In this document: positions 34,818 through 45,338 of the stretch, piece after piece
Position numbering within the stretch: the first letter of the stretch is position 1
Layout: every line of letters begins with the position of its first letter
From: Kappaphycus alvarezii
Taxonomy: Eukaryota; Rhodophyta; Florideophyceae; Gigartinales; Solieriaceae
DNA length: 64,000 nt
NCBI GenBank assembly: GCA_002205965.3
Contig: NADL03000629.1
Span: 1,240,001-1,304,000, forward strand
Direction: 5' to 3'
Notes under the pieces: model-generated
Told to the model about the DNA's origin: nothing
What the model saw: only the letters and a program-made list of their open reading frames with translations
Database searches by the model: none
Made by a program: the position numbers and the translations under genes

Positions 34818-37215
34818 ATGGATGCATCCCCCTACACATCTGCCCTGCCCACCCGTAAAGTTGTACTTCGCACCCCTTCCCGCGAAGCCGACATCTTTCA
34901 GGAGATCCCCATCCCATGCCTCAAGCCCTCTATCCTCCTGTTCATCAAGCTGGTCCGTGCTGCGGCGAACGCTCGGGGTGGCGACGCCACATACCGAGCC
35001 TCCTGTACCTCCACATGCTACCCACCATAGTCATGCGGCGCTCCCTCTAAGGTGAAGTGGGATGGCTGCATCCGAAAAGCCGACGAGGAACGATAAACGC
35101 GGGCCTTCGCCGGCGCCGAATGGACAGCACTCTGGTCGAAAGCCCTGCAGGCGCATCCTGCTCGTACCGAATAGACTTAACACACCACCCCCTGCCCGCG
35201 TCCAGCAGCGCGCGCCAGGCGCACAGTGCGGAAGTGTTATGCAAAGACGCGCGATGTGGCAAGGCAAGCCGGCCTCATAACAACGCCCCGCTGGCTGATG
35301 TGAATGACCTGCAGAAAATTGAAAAGCTGCGTACTCTGTACCATCAGCCACCATGTACGATCACTCCGCTCCCGGCCGAGAGCCTCCCACCGGCCCCACA
35401 GTTACAATGGATGCAGTTGAGGTTTCGGTTCGCGGCATCTCCCGGGATACGTCTGAGGCGCGCTGGTGCGCTGGTTCCATCTGCTCATACCCAGCCGCCA
35501 TCCGCCAGATCGCCGAGGAAACAGATGTCTTCATGAACCAGTGGTATGCCGATGACGGTACGCTCATGGGGACCCTCCCCGACCTCCAAAGAGCCCTCCG
35601 CCTACTCCGAGAAGAGGGACCCGCAAATGCCTTGCACCTCAAAGCTAGAAAACTCGTGTCCACCGGCCAACCGTCCCGCGGCCAGAACGCGAGGCCTTTC
35701 TCCTTGAGTTCCGCCTCTCCGACTGCTCCTCCGACGGGTTCAAACTATTGGATGCTCCGATCGGCAATCGTCGGTTCACAGAGTCCTTCCTGCATGGTAA
35801 GATCGTTAGCTGCCGCCGCACTCTTCAATTGCTATATCATGTCGACGACCCAAGGCGCGCTACTACGTGCTCGGCCTGTGCGCGTCGGCCTGCCTAGTCG
35901 ACAATAATTTCAAGCACGCCGACCCGACAGACGCCCGCGCCGCTGCTGAAGCCTCTGATTTACTACAACGGTCGTTCTTCGCGGGACTTCATGCTGTCAC
36001 GTTGTCGGACAAAACGTGGTTGCAGGCCACCCTGCCTTCCCGCCACTGTGGTCTTGGCTTCACATTCATTGAACCGTTCCTCCACGGTGCTGCTGCCGCA
36101 AGTCTAATCGACGCCGTACCGGCCCGTGTGAGGAGCGGGGCACACATCGAACCCCGCTCCACTGTCCTAACCAGCTCCGGAGGCCGCCGCGACAAGTCCT
36201 TCCTCTGCCAAGCCGTCAACCACATGCGCGAGTTTGTGCGCATTCCCGGCCATCCCCACCCCGTCGCCCTGGGCTCTTACGACCCGCTTTCCCACTCTGC
36301 AGCTCACAGCCACGTTCAAACCTACCTAAAGGGTGTGCAGCAGTGGGCGCGGGCCAAGGCACAATTGGACGACGAAGCCTGGGCCTGATCCCCAAATCCC
36401 GTCCATCAGACTCCCGCAGAAGTGTGGCATAGGAAACGCGGCCTCGCTTTCTGCCAAGGACCCGGAGCCACTTTCCTCTTCGACCATCTCTCCACGGACA
36501 CGAAGGTGTTCAGAGCGCACTGGCGTGCAATGCTTCGACGCCACCTCGGACCTGCCCGTATACGATGACTCGCTGCCCCGTCAATGCGAGCATTGTAATG
36601 ACCCCTTGGAACCGTTTGTAGGCCACGCGGCGAACCTCTGTGCAACAGGTTTCGACCGCTCGCACCGCCACAATTCACCGTGCACCGTTATACCGATCCC
36701 TAACGCCCGTATAGCGGGCATGAACTGTCAGACGGAGGCTCCGGTACTTGTACCAGACACTACACTGCTGCCAGCCGAAATCCTGCTACAACCCCCGCTG
36801 CTCCCGACGGCATCGCAACCCTGCCCATCGCTTGAGATGTCGCCGTTGTGTAGGTCCGCACAAAGGCGCTTCTGGCGGCGCTGTTGACGTGGCCCACTGC
36901 GACAAGGTCACCGACTTGAAGTGCAAAATGTCGCTTCGCCTCCCTCCCTCTTCCGACAACCCCACACTGGCCCTTAATTTCGATTTCCAACGCTGGCTTT
37001 CGACTCCCTAGACTCGCCATCCCCTGCTACTACACTTTATGTAGGGGGTCTCTCGCCGTGCATAGCGGAGAAGCGCTGTCGCATCTCACAGCGGGTGTTC
37101 TGCTGCAGGAGTGAGGACTCGCTTCTATCAGAAGCTTAGCTACATCATTTGGTCCACATTTGCGGCAACTGTAATTTGTTGTGTCTCGCAACACGCAGAA
37201 CTCAGTCCCCAATTA
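34818..37215 (+). mobile_element. Non-LTR retrotransposon copy 2, near full ORF2 on plus strand
   Basis: The most complete plus-strand copy. It starts with the N-terminal block PSILLFIKLVRAAANARGG near 34925-34980. An internal deletion removes most of the RT fingers: near 35400-35480 the text passes from the Pro-rich region to the palm. The catalytic WYADDGTLMGTLPDLQRALR follows at 35545-35605. The post-RT segment (HGAAAASLIDAVPARVRSG) is near 36090. A canonical CCHC knuckle, QCEHCNDPLEPFVGHAANLC (C-x2-C-x9-H-x4-C), is at about 36583-36642 with RSHRHN after it. The nuclease-like pair is degraded (LLPAEILLQPP, with Glu for Asp). The C-terminus SYIIWSTFAATVICC lies near 37140-37190. Several shifts show that it is inactive. 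Confidence 0.75.
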
Positions 37216-37219
37216 TAAA

Positions 37220-38106
37220 TTGCGGAAGAAGGGGGGTGTCTTTATTGAGATGTATGGATTGGCTGGAACCCATTTGGAGTTGCAAATCTGCATGTCATAT
37301 TAATTACATGTACCGATAATAATAATAATCATCTTTACTTCATGTATTATAAGAGGCGTACAAGCCTAGCTGATCGATGGTCCACGCAATGTAGAAATTA
37401 GAATTGTCGTTTCTTCGTATGGATACATGCTGTACAACAGACTGTGAAGACCCGTCTACAGTAGTTGCAGTTCCAGCAATGCCCGAGTAAGGGGCACATC
37501 GGTCCGTGTAAGGGACTGTAAAGCAGGTGAGCTTGGATACCTCCAAGCTCACCCAAATGCAAAAGACCGACTAGCCCTAGCTAGGGTCACAAAAAAACAA
37601 AGAGACGCCACCGAGAAAGTTGAGGTAGCAAAAGTTATCACTTTCACAGACCAAATCTTCCATAAATTAAAATTGCAGGTCGGTAGAACGTTCATAAGTT
37701 AGTTACAGTTATCAGCACGGGCAAGTTTGAAGAGATGTTGGAAGAGTTGGTCGCACACCGCACAGAAGGGATCTTAAGGTGACGAAATTCAAATTGCAAA
37801 GTAAAATTATGCAGTACGTGTACACCGTGCACCGCAATCGCAGAATCGGCACACGAAGCCGTGGTTCTGACTCGGAAACTCAATTACGGCAACCCTGTTT
37901 TGGAATAAAAATAAAACAAACCGTGCAATTGATGCGAAATCCTACCAACATATTTCTTTTAAATATCATATAAGAGCATCCCACTGGTCAGACCTAAACA
38001 CATAAATGAACAAATTTGTCGCTTTCACCCTTTTGATTATTCCCACCCTTAGAAAAATTAAATAAATATTTATTCCGGGCCTAAAATCTGAGGCTATATC
38101 AATCAT
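37220..38106. other. AT-rich stretch with no gene seen
   Basis: Contains an (AAT)n run at about 37315-37332 and no coding motif. It separates the non-LTR cluster from the start of the copia-2 element. Confidence 0.5.
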
Positions 38107-38111
38107 ATCTA

Positions 38112-38464
38112 TGTCGAAAACCGATCCAGATCCTATATGAATCCGGATGTCGATGTGTCAATCTGAATGAGCAAAAGCACTGAAATTTCTACTGTCGGTA
38201 TTCACATTGATTATCAAGACTCCTAGGTCTGGAGAGCACATGCATCAATGTGCAATTGTCTCACCTGGGGAACGAATCTTTACGCCAGGCCCCGGCAGCA
38301 TATTTCTGTACTTAAAACGTATGTAGCACAGTGTAACCTACACTATCATCAATATCATGCCATCATCCGAATTACAATAAAGCGTGACATACACTTTATC
38401 CTGGCCCCGTGAGCCATCTTTGTCCTGAGACGAAGGATTAGTATGTCAAGCGCTGTGATCGACA
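38112..38464 (+). repeat. Copia-2 5' LTR
   Basis: Begins TGTCGA and ends TCGACA, a perfect 6-bp inverted terminus. It matches 62647-62999 throughout, including GAGAGCACATGCATCAATGT and GACGAAGGATTAGTA. An AATAAAG sequence near 38380 could be a polyadenylation signal. Confidence 0.85.
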
Positions 38465-38507
38465 TTCGCGAATTAAGACCAAGTGCTAGACACAATGAGC
38501 AGCCCAA

Positions 38508-39429
38508 GTGTTGCGAACACAGGAAATATCAGGAATCGAGCTGCACAAGCCGGAACCGAAGACAAACTACCCAACTTTGATCGTCCTAGTCGTTCTAGTG
38601 TGGCTTGCAGCTATTGAATGGAAGGCAGATAGGACTTCGCAATCGTTTTGTTGCATAAGAAGCAGACGCAAGGCTTGCAGGTCCAGCTCTCAAAAAAATA
38701 TCACGGAGGAACTGACAGCGAACGAATTAGCACATCCCGACATTGTCATCAACCCAGAAATCTACAAGCGCCTACGCACATTTTTGGAATCTAGGGGTAT
38801 ACCCTGTGATCTACTGAGAGATCCGGGAGACTAATCCGACGTCGAGTTATCTGCGGGCTTTTTTAGGAAACTTCCAACGAAGAATGACAGGCAGTATTGT
38901 CTCTTTATGATGCAGTGAGAAGAGGAGAGCAAGTTATCATTACACCGTGTATATCCCCCTTTGGCGTAGACACCCCTTCCCACCCTTTCCGTCATGATTT
39001 GAGCGGTTTGGTCGAAGCGCGGTTAAAAGTTGAAGTGTTCTTCTGGGCTCGATTGCCCTCAGGGTTTACTGAACAGACGCAGGCTAGCGTCTTAAGTACA
39101 CAAAGACCTTCAATGGAAAGTGAGGGGATTGAAACACAATCCAAACAGTTGGCTACCTACTGAAGTCTAAGATGTCGGCTGCAGAAGTCCTGCGTGTCTT
39201 CTTCCAGCATCACTATTTGATGATTTTCTTCCACTTCAGCTTTGTAGAGTGTTATACGCCCAAAGTAGCTGCCTATGTCCTCCGTGTCTCTCGTTCATCA
39301 TTCCAGTAGATGTACTCCATATAATACACGTGAGTTCCCCTCCAAGGTTCATTCAAATGAAAAACAGAATGTAAATATTTCAAAGATCCTTGCTTCTAAC
39401 TTTAAGAATGACTGTGACAAGCTCTCCAG
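38508..39429 (+). pseudogene. Copia-2 gag, 5' part
   Basis: The N-terminal part of the capsid gene, directly after the 5' LTR and interrupted at 39429 by gypsy-A. The first frame (38508-38834) has a hydrophobic stretch (TLIVLVVLVWLAAIEW) followed by a helical segment ending FLESRGIPCDLLRDPGD. A second frame begins near 38897 and a third ends near 39428 with NDCDKLSS. That last frame reads straight on across the insert into GALEENLPRYLTTYQQL at 58258, so the junction is precise. No intact reading frame remains. Confidence 0.6.
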
Positions 39430-40161
39430 TGTATAGTAGAATATACTGGAAGGTCCACGCATCGGTGGGGGTTTTAGAAGCGAGGCTTCTTCGGGAGACC
39501 AGTCTAGCTGGGCTAGACAGCTACGAAAGTAGCAGGGTAGAGCGACCGTAGGTCGCGCTCGAAAAGGACTAGGAGGACGCAGGATCCTCCAGGTGGGCCT
39601 GGAGTGGGATTTGAGAAGGAAAAAGGGAGAAAAGGAGAAAGGAGGGGGAGATGGTTAGTTAGGGTAGGCGATCCTACTCCGGGAAACGCCCGAAAGGGTT
39701 AGTAAAATGTGACTACTCCGGTCACTGTGTCTACTACGGACACGAGTAGCGCCGCCTACTCCGGACGCACGCTAGTTGTCTAGCTGTAGTGATCCCGTGC
39801 AGCGCTAGGCTTGCCGGTCACTCAACTAGGCAAAACCTAGAAAAATACACCGACTACTCCGGTCTCGGTGGTGCTGGTCAGGGAATTTTGGGGATGGAAG
39901 TTGGTCATTGGTTTTGGTTTACTGGTAGGGTCCTAAGGCCGACGGCCCTAAGTAGTAACGGTGCCAACTACTGTGGCACTGTCAGCTAATTAGTCCTACA
40001 GTAATTACTAAAATAAAGGGATAATTAAGGGAATAAATGTAATTGCCTTGGCCCTACACGTGGCTAATCACACGTGGCACGTGTGCCCGGGACAGGGCAG
40101 CCTGTCCGTACTGTAGTGAGAACAGTATGCGCGCGCGAAAATAAAAGGCCAGGTTCCCACA
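39430..40161 (-). repeat. Gypsy-A 3' LTR
   Basis: Pairs with 57509-58257; identity looks to be in the low to mid 90s by eye, with several one-base indels. It contains five copies of a CTACTCCGG-type nonamer (39674, 39713, 39731 with one change, 39756, 39854). The coding strand start is TGTGGGAACCTGGCC. Confidence 0.85.
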
Positions 40162-43100
40162 TGCCCCACGCCCAGCGTCGAGCGTGTCCCACCGCGAAAA
40201 ACGCGAGGAAGAAGACCAGTGAACCGGTCTTGGATGTAGTTTGCGCTGCGCTTCCGAATGAGTAACACTCACTTCGCATCGTGGTCGGGGGTCCCGATCA
40301 CGTTGGCAACCCGGTACTTTGGGTGCCGAACTAGCTTCGCTAGTTAGCGTCAGTACGCTGATATCAATCTGGTCGAGGTTATCCTCGACAAGGTCGTGTC
40401 GGTATGGGGAGTGGTTAACCCCATCCGAATAATTTGCCGTTTCAGGTCTTACCTGAAAAGGGGGTTAGTAAGACTGACTCACTTTTCCCACGTAGTAGAG
40501 TAGCTACTAGACGTTATACCCATCGTGGGTCGCAGTTGCACGCGCGTTTCCAAATTCCGTGCATTTCCTTCGGGGTGCAACTCGAGTCGGGCCAGGTTGA
40601 CTGGTGAATTAAAATGGTTGGGGCGGTCGGGTGAACACGCCCCTTCGTTGGCATCTCAAATGCCTTCACTGGGGCCCAGTGGTACTGTGGTCAATCCTCG
40701 ATGGTTGTGCCGGCACGTGCGGCACAACCCTGAAAAACCAATAAAATTCGGTAATCGAGGTGGGGATTCTGCCACGTTACAAGGGATTTCCTTGTATGTC
40801 GGTGCACGCTTCTGCTGTGCAGTGCGGTATTTAACCAGGAGTCCTGGTGATTTCATTTGTATCCGTCACCTCTTCCAACATCACAGTCCGATCAACATCT
40901 CGTCGCCATCCGCTTGTCTTCCTTCACCATCACACATCCTCATCGTCCTTCCTCCACATCCCCATCGTCATCCATCATCAGCTTCTTTTCCTCCTTGTCA
41001 ACTAACGGACAGCCTCTTGTCATGTCCGGTCTTCTTCCTGATGCTGGATCAGCTGCGAGGGCAGGTCACCTGCCCAGTGCCGCTCCGGGTATCCCGAGGG
41101 CGATGGTTGCCAGCAGAGACTGGCGGTGCGCTTCGACACTGACGCTGGGTCCGTCGGCCAGCGTCGCATCGAGAGACTTCGTGCCTGCGCACGCCGACGC
41201 GGTCAGTACTTCGACCTGCGTTTCGCTGTCGAGGAGAACCTCGATTTGGCTTTTGCGCGTGTGCCAATGAGGCACCGTACGCTACGAGGATTTCCTCGTT
41301 AAATAGGGATGATATGGCTGTGACGAATACTTCTCGTCGGCCTTACTGTTTGCGCGGGAGCGCTCCTTGCTCCCAGGTCGTACGGGTTCCCCCGAACGTT
41401 GTTTTAGGGCGGATCGGACTATTACCCGATCTATGGGGATCGTAAGTACGAACGCAAGATGTCACACCCACGGTGTGTTCCTCTACCACAACCGAGAGGC
41501 AGAGATCCTAGACTCAGCGGCGCTGAGTGGGAAGTATGTTCCCGTGCCGGTTTGGTTCCACAAATATGAGGTACCTACGGCTTCTTACAGAGACTCCCTG
41601 GTATCTGTCATACCGCGGATTGGAAATTTCCGGCGGTTTTGCCAATGACGAGGATGCCTCGTGGAATGTCACCATTTCCGAATGGGTACAGAACTGCGTT
41701 ATCGAGGCCATGTACGAGGCACGCAGGGCAAGCTATGGTACTTGCCAAGCGCTGTGGTCGAAGCCGCACGCGAGATGGGTATGGAAGCGATACTTCCGAA
41801 TAGTCCTGAGGATGACCGTCAGGATGCTAGCGCCATGCTAGACTTCGTTGACCAGCTTCGCTGGTCGCATGTTCCCCCTGCGAACCGTATCCTGCCCGAG
41901 GTCCAGGATATGTGTACACCAGTCCATACTAGTGGGGATTGGGTTGAGGTCAACCCGGCGATATGGGCTCCCGTTAGCCTCCAGGTGGATTGGTCACACG
42001 CAATACAGACGGACCATTCGCGCGTGATGACCACGGTCCACGTCTGGTTGGTAGTCTGCGGAATCTGCCGCAAGAATCTCGCCCACAGGGTGTGGCTGGG
42101 GCGTTTGGCAGTGCCATTGGGACGGGAGCTTTTCCGTCCGCTGCTCAGCAGGGGTGTTCCCGTGAGGATTACAAACATGCCGAGCGCATACTTAGCACCG
42201 TTGCGTACAACCGTGGGATCCGTCGTTTTCGGCGGCCCTTGCTCGGAACGGGCAACCCGGTCGCATCACCATTGTCGGCGTGTTGGATCTCCTACGGAGA
42301 TCCTCGTATCTGGGAAAGCGGTCATGCTCCCCGAAGGCGTCACGTCGGCTGGACCGGCGCCTGCGGTTGTAGAGGGAGAGAATCCTCCCATGGATGAGGC
42401 CAGTGAGACCTCCACGCCGATCAATATGGGGTCTGGCGCGTAGTTGTAGTCATGGGGATAGCCCGCAATTGTTGTAAATGAAAGTCCGGGTCGGTTAGTC
42501 CAGACTCCGTTGTGAAAATACTGCTTCTTGTGTCCTCAGTATTCTGTAGTTCACAGTCCGTTGAGGCGTCTTCCTTGTTCAGCTTAGACTGAACAGTAGA
42601 TTGTCCATAGTAAAAGCGGTGTACTGTTATACATTTCCATAACAAGTGAGCCTTGTTGTCGAGTGGGGCCGTGCTCCCACTAATCCATCTGAGAGAGTGA
42701 GACCTGTGCTCACTAAGATTTTTAGTAGCGATTAAGCTCGTCTGCATACCATAATGGTCTTCCAAGGGTCGCCTTGGCAACACAGCTAACGCGAGGTTGT
42801 GGGTATGTACGCCAGCGCGGTGTCTTTCCGGACAAGGTGTCCTTTTCAAATCAGCCGTTGTGGCGGGGCGAGACGTGCCTTGTATGTGAGTCATGGACGA
42901 TACCCATGTGTATAGTGAACAATCTTCACCTGTCAAGGTTTTTCCTTGACAGTCGTACTCGATTGAGTGTAGTTCAGGGACTTCTTGAACACAGCAGCTT
43001 TGGGCATGGTTACACCCGAATACGACTCCTAGGATGGTTCTTCTCATCTTCGTCCTCTTTGGGACCCCACTCAGGTCATCCTGGGTTGTCTTCCTTCTTC

Positions 43101-43964
43101 TCGGAGGGCGATGAGGTCGTCCCCGACGAATATTTCAGGCAAGGATCTCCTCGTCCGTTTGCAGTTGGTCTTGGCATCAACCCCACAACACCTTAGCACT
43201 CAGGGGTTACCTGGGCAATCACAGTAACGGGTCAACCTGTTACATTCGTTCTACAACAAGGTTGCCTTGTTCTTGAGCACACACAGGGTTGATGTTGTCA
43301 GCGGCGCTGGACGATACTGTCTTCACGATGGCGGACGCCACCATGTTATTATCTCGGTCCAGGGTACCTGGATTCTCACGTAGTCAAGCCACTGCTGACT
43401 TGTTGACAAGCGGGGCTTGTTGACCCTGACTCTGCTTGACAGAGTACAGTTTCTCGTGGGATGGGAGTTCCTGTCCGGTGTGACATGATGCAAGCCATAT
43501 CATGAACTGGGCTCCAGAAGGGCGCCTTGCGGGGTGTAGGAAAGTTCTTCCAAGTCCTTATATTTGAGCTCAGGTGTTCCTGAGGGACAAGTGTGATCTT
43601 CTACGGCGACCACTACAGTAAGGGGGTCCTTACTCGTAACAGGGGAAGACCGACTCACCCTCTCATTCCAGCGAACGAGGTAATCCTCGTTGATACGTGT
43701 CTGTTCTCCTGTCAGGTAGCCTGAGTAAGTTGAGAGTCGGGGTACATTGCTTCCGTCCTTGCATATGTCAAGGGGGACCTTGACTCGGTCGGTGCGATCG
43801 TATCCTCACCGGGGTACGGAAAAGGTTTGCCTTATTTGCGTAGCGATCGGCAATGGATGTCCATTGACGATAGGGTTAGTCAGGTGTCCTGACGCGATGT
43901 TCGCACACGAGTTCTTTCGTGTCGAGGGAAAGTCAGGTGACCTGCCTGTAGTACGCGATAGTAG
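40162..43964. other. Gypsy-A 3' internal region with antisense open frames
   Basis: Lies downstream of pol in the element and on the opposite strand has open frames. A plus-strand frame of 260 codons at 41661-42443 contains AAREMGMEAILPNSPEDDRQ and RILPEVQDMCTPVHTSG. Shorter frames upstream, at 41022-41270 (starting MSGLLPDAGSAARAG) and 41367-41648, run in other phases and could be the same frameshifted gene. A 208-codon minus-strand frame covers 42421-43047. None matches a family that I know. The region is dense in perfect short hairpins, for example at 40372-40389, 40441-40457 and 42930-42952. Confidence 0.4.
41022..42443 (+). CDS. Possible antisense gene in gypsy-A, unrecognised
   Basis: Candidate gene on the strand opposite to gag-pol. 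Three successive open frames in different phases cover nearly all of the interval: 41022-41270, 41367-41648 and 41661-42443. Frameshifts would be needed to join them. The last frame is Pro-rich at its C-terminus (VTSAGPAPAVVEGENPPMDE). No signal peptide, membrane segment or known fold is seen. Long antisense or additional ORFs near the 3' LTR are reported in some plant gypsy elements, but no homology to those is visible. Chance is a real alternative because hairpin-rich DNA tends to give open frames on both strands. Confidence 0.25.
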
Positions 43965-43969
43965 TTACC

Positions 43970-44305
43970 TGTGCTGGAGCGGGGGAAGCGCGACGGATTG
44001 CGGGCTGAAACAGACTGTAACAGCCTGGAGTAAAGGGGGTTACTGCGGCTCGGTGAGTCGGCCTAAGGTCAAGTGAGTCTGACCTGATCGGGTGAGTCGA
44101 TGGCTCGAACTCGAGGGAGAGACGGGAGGCCAGAGGCCGGCGGTCTAAATCTAGTCTGTACAGCCCTGAGCTCTGAGGACAGTCTGTCGACAGACTGTCC
44201 TTGAGTCTCGAGACGAGACAGGCGTAGATACGACCTGAGGATTTAACGCAGATAGAGGCCATACTGGACTTGGTGGCTGTGCACGCTCAAGTGCTCAGCA
44301 CCACA
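43970..44305 (-). repeat. Gypsy-B 3' LTR
   Basis: 336 bp, about 94 percent identical by eye to 49155-49496. It contains a perfect 24-bp palindrome at 44177-44200 (GGACAGTCTG-TCGA-CAGACTGTCC) and a GTCTCGAGAC palindrome shortly after. The copy in the other LTR has lost perfect symmetry. Confidence 0.9.
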
Positions 44306-45338
44306 CTCCCCTCTTTCAAAGAGCAAGGACGTCGCGCGCCTTTTGGACCAAATGGGCGGGCATGTTTCTTGCGCTTGAGCAGGCGCTTGACCATCTCAGG
44401 GACGTCTTCGTAGATGGTCTTGATCGGCTCTGGCGAGTCTTCGGACTTGTCAAGGCCCTTCCAGCGGACGATGACTTTCAGTCCATCTTGGTCTTCGCGC
44501 AGGCCCATGAGTCGGGCGACAGACATGCCCAGCTCTGAGTGTAGGACGTGGGACAGGATGACCTCTTCGTCCAGGTCGTCGTCTCGATAAAACTTGAGAC
44601 GGGTCCCGTGGATGTCGTCCAAATGGCCAGTCCGGAGGTCTTCGACTTGAAAGACATAGTCGCTTAGCGCCTTGCGAATGCGGCGGGGACCACGCCAACG
44701 AGTCAAAAGCTTGTCTCCAGCACCGTATTCATCGCGGGCCACTAGGACATAATCGCCCTCGTCGAAGTTGGCAAGCTTGCCCTTCGACGCAGCGGCGCGG
44801 GACTGTGCACGGTGTTTGGCCAAACTGGTCTGGACGAGCGGGTGGATCTCGTCGCGGATCTTGACGAGTTCCTCGACGTTGACGCTGCGCTCCATCTGCG
44901 CGTCGGTCAACGTGATTGCCTTAGTAGTCCAAGTGCGGATGAAGTCTTGATAGGCGGCGTCGCCTTGCGGCCAAGAAAGGCCGTGACCGGAGGGACATTC
45001 GCTCTCGCCGGAGAGGGCGAATTGTTCAAGACCGATTGGACTATTGGCAGGATGTCGGGCCATTCCGTGTGGCGGATCTGGATCTCCGACAAGACTGAAC
45101 GGCAGACGCGGATCAACTCCTTGCCCAGCCGTTCGACTGCCCCGTTGCTCCAGGGGCAGTACGGCAGCGTGAAGTGGTGCGGCACCTTCAGGCCCTTGCA
45201 GACCAGACGGACAGTATCGTTGCGGAAGTGTGTAGGCCCGTCGGACATGAGGCCATTAGGGACACCGAAGCATGAGCACCAGTCGATGATCGCCGTCGGG
45301 CGTTCTGTGCGTCCGTGTTTGGGAAGGGTACAAACCAC
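44287..45338 (-). pseudogene. Gypsy-B integrase C-terminal half and chromodomain
   Basis: End of the polyprotein. The integrase core shows its second Asp in MSDGPTHFRND and its Glu in SNGAVERLGKELIRVCRS near 45190-45100. A GPY/F-like region follows with LTRWRGPRRIRKALSDYVFQVEDL near 44700-44630. The C-terminus VARLMGLREDQDGLKVIVRWKG with YEDVPEMVKRLL near 44530-44380 is a chromodomain-like module. In known gypsy families this part binds histone marks and guides insertion. The frame from 45063 to 44287 is open for 258 codons. Confidence 0.8.

Noticed and set aside
39420..39440. Target duplication for gypsy-A (CAGTG versus CGGTG)
   Set aside because: Only four of five bases agree and accepting it would shift the LTR end away from TG, so it is not claimed.
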